This document shows positions 12,598 through 15,265 of a stretch of DNA of 15,265 nucleotides, one piece after another. Source of the stretch: an uncultured PS1 clade bacterium (GTDB lineage Bacteria; Pseudomonadota; Gammaproteobacteria; PS1; Pseudothioglobaceae). Within the stretch, counting starts at the first letter, position 1, and each line of letters starts with the position of its first letter. The notes beneath the pieces were generated by a model, which saw only the letters and a program-made list of their open reading frames with translations, was not told where the DNA came from and searched no databases. The stretch spans positions 1-15,265 of the forward strand of contig CALFDA010000030.1 of NCBI GenBank assembly GCA_937950605.1, given 5' to 3'. Made by a program: the position numbers and the translations under genes.

Positions 12598-13631
12598 ATT
12601 AAATATATGCAACAAAGAAGTGCTTCTCTGCCAGTTATATTCATCATTCTTAAATATTTGTTGGTGATATATTTTCTGTAACTTTTTATCGTTTTTAATT
12701 GCTTTTTGAATGTGTTTATCGTTTTTTACAATTGAAACTTCTGAAAACAAAAACCATTCTTGTAAGAATTCTAAATATTTGGGTTTTGATTTATTATTTG
12801 CGTTATTCAAAAATTGAAATTTATCCATAAAGTCTGGCGTAGAAATAGTATTGATAATTTCCAAAATTTGTTCCATTGTTTTACTTTCACCTGATAATTT
12901 ATCCCAAAGTTCGCTGGCAATTAAAGTTTCTGACATATGAAAGAACTTTGTCATGTTTATAATTGAACCTAAGAAACGAGTCTTATTATATTTGGTTTTA
13001 TTGCTATGTGTTGGATCGAACGGAAAGCTAATGTAAAAATAAATTTTTTTGTCTTGGAATTCTTTTTTAAAGCTGTTTTTCCTTCTAAAATTTTTTGCTT
13101 CTCACCTTTCATTTCTCCTGAGTTTGGTTTTACAGACTTAAGTTCAATTGCAGTGATTGAGTTGTCATCTTCAATAAAAACATCAGCTGAAAAATCAATT
13201 GCATTTGTGAGATTCCCAAAATTTTCAGAAAATATTTCTTTATTTTCTTTCCTTAAATTTGGAATTCTTTCAGAATTAGATAGTTCAGTCATAATCTGAT
13301 TTATCTTGTTTTTTTGTGCTTGGTAAATTTTCAAATTTCCTAATTTTTTAGAAGTATATTCACGTTTTTCGCCATCAGATACAATATGTGCAACTTTTTC
13401 AAAAAAAGTTTGTCCTAGTGTAGTGTTAAAGCCATGAAACCAACTACTTAAGCTAATAAAAAATGGAATATCAGAAACTTTTTCGTCAAAATTTTTTTGA
13501 AATGCTTTTAAAAACGCTTCATGAAACGGTGCATTTCTATTATTTGTTGCATCAATTGGGAAAGTTTCAAAGCGTTTGAGCAAAACTCGGATAACCGTTG
13601 AAGCGATTTTTTGTTTTTGAGAGTTGTTCAT
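12589..13631 (-). pseudogene. Type II restriction endonuclease (PD-(D/E)XK; possibly TdeIII-like), frameshifted and abutted by IS
   Basis: Restriction partner of the adjacent methyltransferase; the ATG at 13631 lies 3 bp behind its stop. The first frame (13631-12969, 220 residues) contains a PD-(D/E)XK-type core: D150 in SADVFIEDD and E163-L-K165 in AIELKSVKPNSGEMKGEKQK. It then loses frame at a run of seven T on the plus strand (13044-13050), adding an unrelated tail after FIFT. One more base there restores IYFYISFPFDPTHSNKTKYN, TRFLGSIINMTKFF and SELWDKLSG. The second frame is open from before 12954 down to 12589. Its last codons (GGGTCATGA) belong to the IS inverted repeat, so the native stop is missing, though little may be lost. 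The repaired protein would be about 348 residues. TdeIII kinship is a tentative reading of the ELKxxKPNS motif. Confidence 0.75.
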
Positions 13632-13634
13632 AAT

Positions 13635-15074
13635 TTACTGGTTTCTTTTTAAATGAAAAATAATCTCCGAATACGGATTTTTATCTCTCTCAGTACGATT
13701 TAAAACTGGTCTTTTGTACTGATGTACGATTTTCATTCCTGCTTTTTTAGCAATTCTTGTGTACAACCCCCATTTATCATTTGCCACTAAAAAAATATCA
13801 AAATTATCAATCATAAACCTGCGAGCGTTGGTTAAAACTCTTGCAACTCCTTCGGCATAATTTTCGCGTGCTACGATGCCTTGACCTTTATATAACGGAC
13901 CGATTTCGAGTTCGTCTTTTCTTTCGAATCCAAATAAATTATATGCGTATGCGTGTTGTTCGTGATAATCAATTTGTCCTACATACGGAGGAGATGAAAA
14001 AATTCCACGAATTTTTTGTTTTTGCAAAACATCTGAAAATTTTGAACTCTGTTTTTCAATTTCTTTAAAAATGTCAACCGTACGAGAATCAGCCGAAATT
14101 GTCGCCCAATGTGAATCAGTCTTTATTTTTGAAAATTCAAGCAGTCTAGCGATTGTGTCATTTGCATAGCGTGAGAACCAATATTTGATTGAAAAGAGCG
14201 GCTTACATATTTTCTTGTGTTTGAAACAATAATACGCTGTAAGTTGCGGCTCTTTTAGGGTTGCTAAATCCGAATGAGTTGTTGCACGACATGAACGAAT
14301 TGTACGACTCAAAATAATTGCTAAAATTTTTTTAGTTTTTTTATCTTGTATTGTTTTCAGTTGACTAAAAGCAAAATCAATTTCATCTCGTGTATTTTTT
14401 ATGTACCACTTGTCGAGAAAATTATCATTTTTCTCTTGCTTCAATTTAATTTTGTATTTTTCAATGAGTAAATTGTAGATTTTTAAAAATTCAGCTTCTT
14501 TCTCTTTTCCAAAAGCATTTTCGTTAATTTTTTTTGTGTAAACATCACGTTTGAATTGTGGTGATGGAAAATATTTCTTATTGAATTCTACAAGTTCGCT
14601 CGAAAGTTTTTTCTCAAATTGCTTGATGTTATGTTTAGTTTCAAAATTTTGAATTTCCTTTTTGAGATTATTTACTTCGGAAAAAAGTAAGTCAAAATCA
14701 TAATCTAAAAGTTTTGATTCGGTAATTGCACAATTAAATTTTGAAATGTCTGTTCCGATTGCGTGTATTCCGAGTTCGTTTGCTTGTATAAGTGTTGTTC
14801 CAGAACCAGAAAACGGGTCTAAAACAATATCCCCTTTTTTGAAGAAACTTTGTTTTTTTAGATTATCTGTATGGCAATCTAAAAAATACTCAACAAGTTG
14901 AGGGATAAACTTCCCTTTGTATGGATGCAATCGATGAATGTGTTTTGTACTATCTTTTTCACGAATATGATCAAAAGACAATAACCAGTTTAAATCATTT
15001 CCTAGTTTTTGTTTCCATTTAATTTCTCGTTGATTATTAAGAGATTGATAATATTTTTTAAATCTTCTAAGCAT
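13635..15074 (-). CDS. Type II DNA methyltransferase, catalytic part (N4-cytosine/N6-adenine class)
   Basis: Transfers methyl from S-adenosylmethionine to an exocyclic amino group and protects the host from the linked endonuclease. The 479-residue frame shows HPYKGKFIPQLVEYFL (about 50-65), SAM-binding motif I DPFSGSGTTLIQA (86-98) and the catalytic motif IV S361-P-P-Y364. About 260 residues lie between motifs I and IV and presumably hold the target-recognition region. The order motif I, TRD, motif IV is alpha-like. SPPY favours N4-cytosine, but N6-adenine cannot be excluded. The frame opens at an ATG inside the preceding HTH frame (73-bp overlap). The first residues (about KKYYQSLNNQREIKWKQKLG) look like the natural continuation of that HTH segment, so this is probably the larger half of a frameshifted gene. 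Whether the half is active alone is unknown. Confidence 0.88.
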   Translation of the reverse strand: MLRRFKKYYQSLNNQREIKWKQKLGNDLNWLLSFDHIREKDSTKHIHRLHPYKGKFIPQLVEYFLDCHTDNLKKQSFFKKGDIVLDPFSGSGTTLIQANELGIHAIGTDISKFNCAITESKLLDYDFDLLFSEVNNLKKEIQNFETKHNIKQFEKKLSSELVEFNKKYFPSPQFKRDVYTKKINENAFGKEKEAEFLKIYNLLIEKYKIKLKQEKNDNFLDKWYIKNTRDEIDFAFSQLKTIQDKKTKKILAIILSRTIRSCRATTHSDLATLKEPQLTAYYCFKHKKICKPLFSIKYWFSRYANDTIARLLEFSKIKTDSHWATISADSRTVDIFKEIEKQSSKFSDVLQKQKIRGIFSSPPYVGQIDYHEQHAYAYNLFGFERKDELEIGPLYKGQGIVARENYAEGVARVLTNARRFMIDNFDIFLVANDKWGLYTRIAKKAGMKIVHQYKRPVLNRTERDKNPYSEIIFHLKRNQ

Positions 15075-15232
15075 ATTTTAATACTTCCATTTTCCTTATA
15101 CTTTTTGATTTTTCCGTATTGGACAAGATAAGATATATTGGTGGGACTGACATCTTTACTCAAAAAATCACTAGCCCATATACTTGCTTCTCGAATATTG
15201 AGCAAACTTTCCGATAAACCATAACTATCCAT
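15002..15232 (-). CDS. Helix-turn-helix N-terminal segment, probably the detached front of the methyltransferase
   Basis: The 76-residue frame begins at an ATG behind GAGGAAA. It reads LLNIREASIWASDFLSKDVS then NISYLVQYGKIKKYKENGSI, then KICLEDL, a small winged HTH/excisionase-like fold. After EDL the frame runs into a low-complexity tail (KNIINLLIINEKLNGNKN). The overlapping methyltransferase frame gives KKYYQSLNNQREIKWKQKLG at the same place. The two join at a run of six T on the plus strand (15054-15059); seven would make one continuous protein of about 532 residues. Alternatively it is a separate small DNA-binding controller that overlaps the methyltransferase. I favour a split single gene because the overlap is long and the fusion reads smoothly. 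Confidence 0.7.
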   Translation of the reverse strand: MDSYGLSESLLNIREASIWASDFLSKDVSPTNISYLVQYGKIKKYKENGSIKICLEDLKNIINLLIINEKLNGNKN

Positions 15233-15265
15233 AATTAATAATTTCCTCGACTCTAAAATAAACTG

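Noticed and set aside
11858..12605. Target-site duplication around the IS
   Set aside because: The eight bases outside each inverted repeat (ttatttta and attaaata) do not match.
13006..13299. Plus-strand open frame opposite the endonuclease gene
   Set aside because: Antisense shadow of the PD-(D/E)XK region; no start signal and no recognisable motif.

Overview
The window comes from an AT-rich bacterial chromosome, most probably a gammaproteobacterium. The evidence is the gammaproteobacterial order dapA-bamC, a linked glnK-amtB pair and the 5' end of a heat-shock htpX gene. The mix of intact housekeeping genes with a strip of decaying defence genes and a dead insertion sequence fits a host-associated or recently bottlenecked lineage, such as the SUP05/Thioglobus group of sulfur oxidisers and their symbionts. 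That placement is inference; no rRNA or marker gene is present to settle it.

Layout. (1) 1-250, minus strand: 5' part of a cas2 gene running off the left edge, with a plus-strand terminator-like hairpin behind its promoter region. (2) 364-6078, minus strand: a well-kept housekeeping block transcribed leftward, glnK-amtB, a terminator, then dapA-bamC-ligA with overlapping start/stop codons. (3) 6099-10233, minus strand: a Type I restriction-modification locus in decay. It holds hsdM with two in-frame stop codons, an intact HEPN (HepT-like) gene, a truncated MNT nucleotidyltransferase, an intact hsdS with two recognition domains, and a PIN-domain gene split by a frameshift. No hsdR is visible. 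A 22-codon stub of htpX with its sigma-32 promoter sits on the plus strand inside this block and marks where incoming DNA replaced the rest of htpX. (4) 10234-11188: a long upstream region, then a small secreted protein made of Met/Gly/Ser repeats, closed by a strong terminator. (5) 11189-11849: phage-type remnants including a frameshifted DUF1353-like gene. (6) 11866-12597: a 732-bp IS1595-family (IS1016-like) element with perfect 19-bp inverted repeats and a ruined transposase. (7) 12598-15232, minus strand: a type II restriction-modification module, with an HTH segment, an N4/N6-type DNA methyltransferase and a PD-(D/E)XK endonuclease. The methyltransferase and endonuclease reading frames are each broken at a homopolymer, and the IS abuts the endonuclease 3' end.

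Taken together, the right two thirds look like a defence and mobile-DNA island in which nearly every multi-exon-length gene carries at least one inactivating lesion, while the neighbouring housekeeping genes carry none. The most interesting points are the orphan cas2 placed first in its transcription unit, the HEPN toxin-like gene left with a cut antitoxin-like partner, the stranded sigma-32 promoter firing antisense into that pair, the Met-rich secreted repeat protein, and the run of one-base homopolymer frameshifts.
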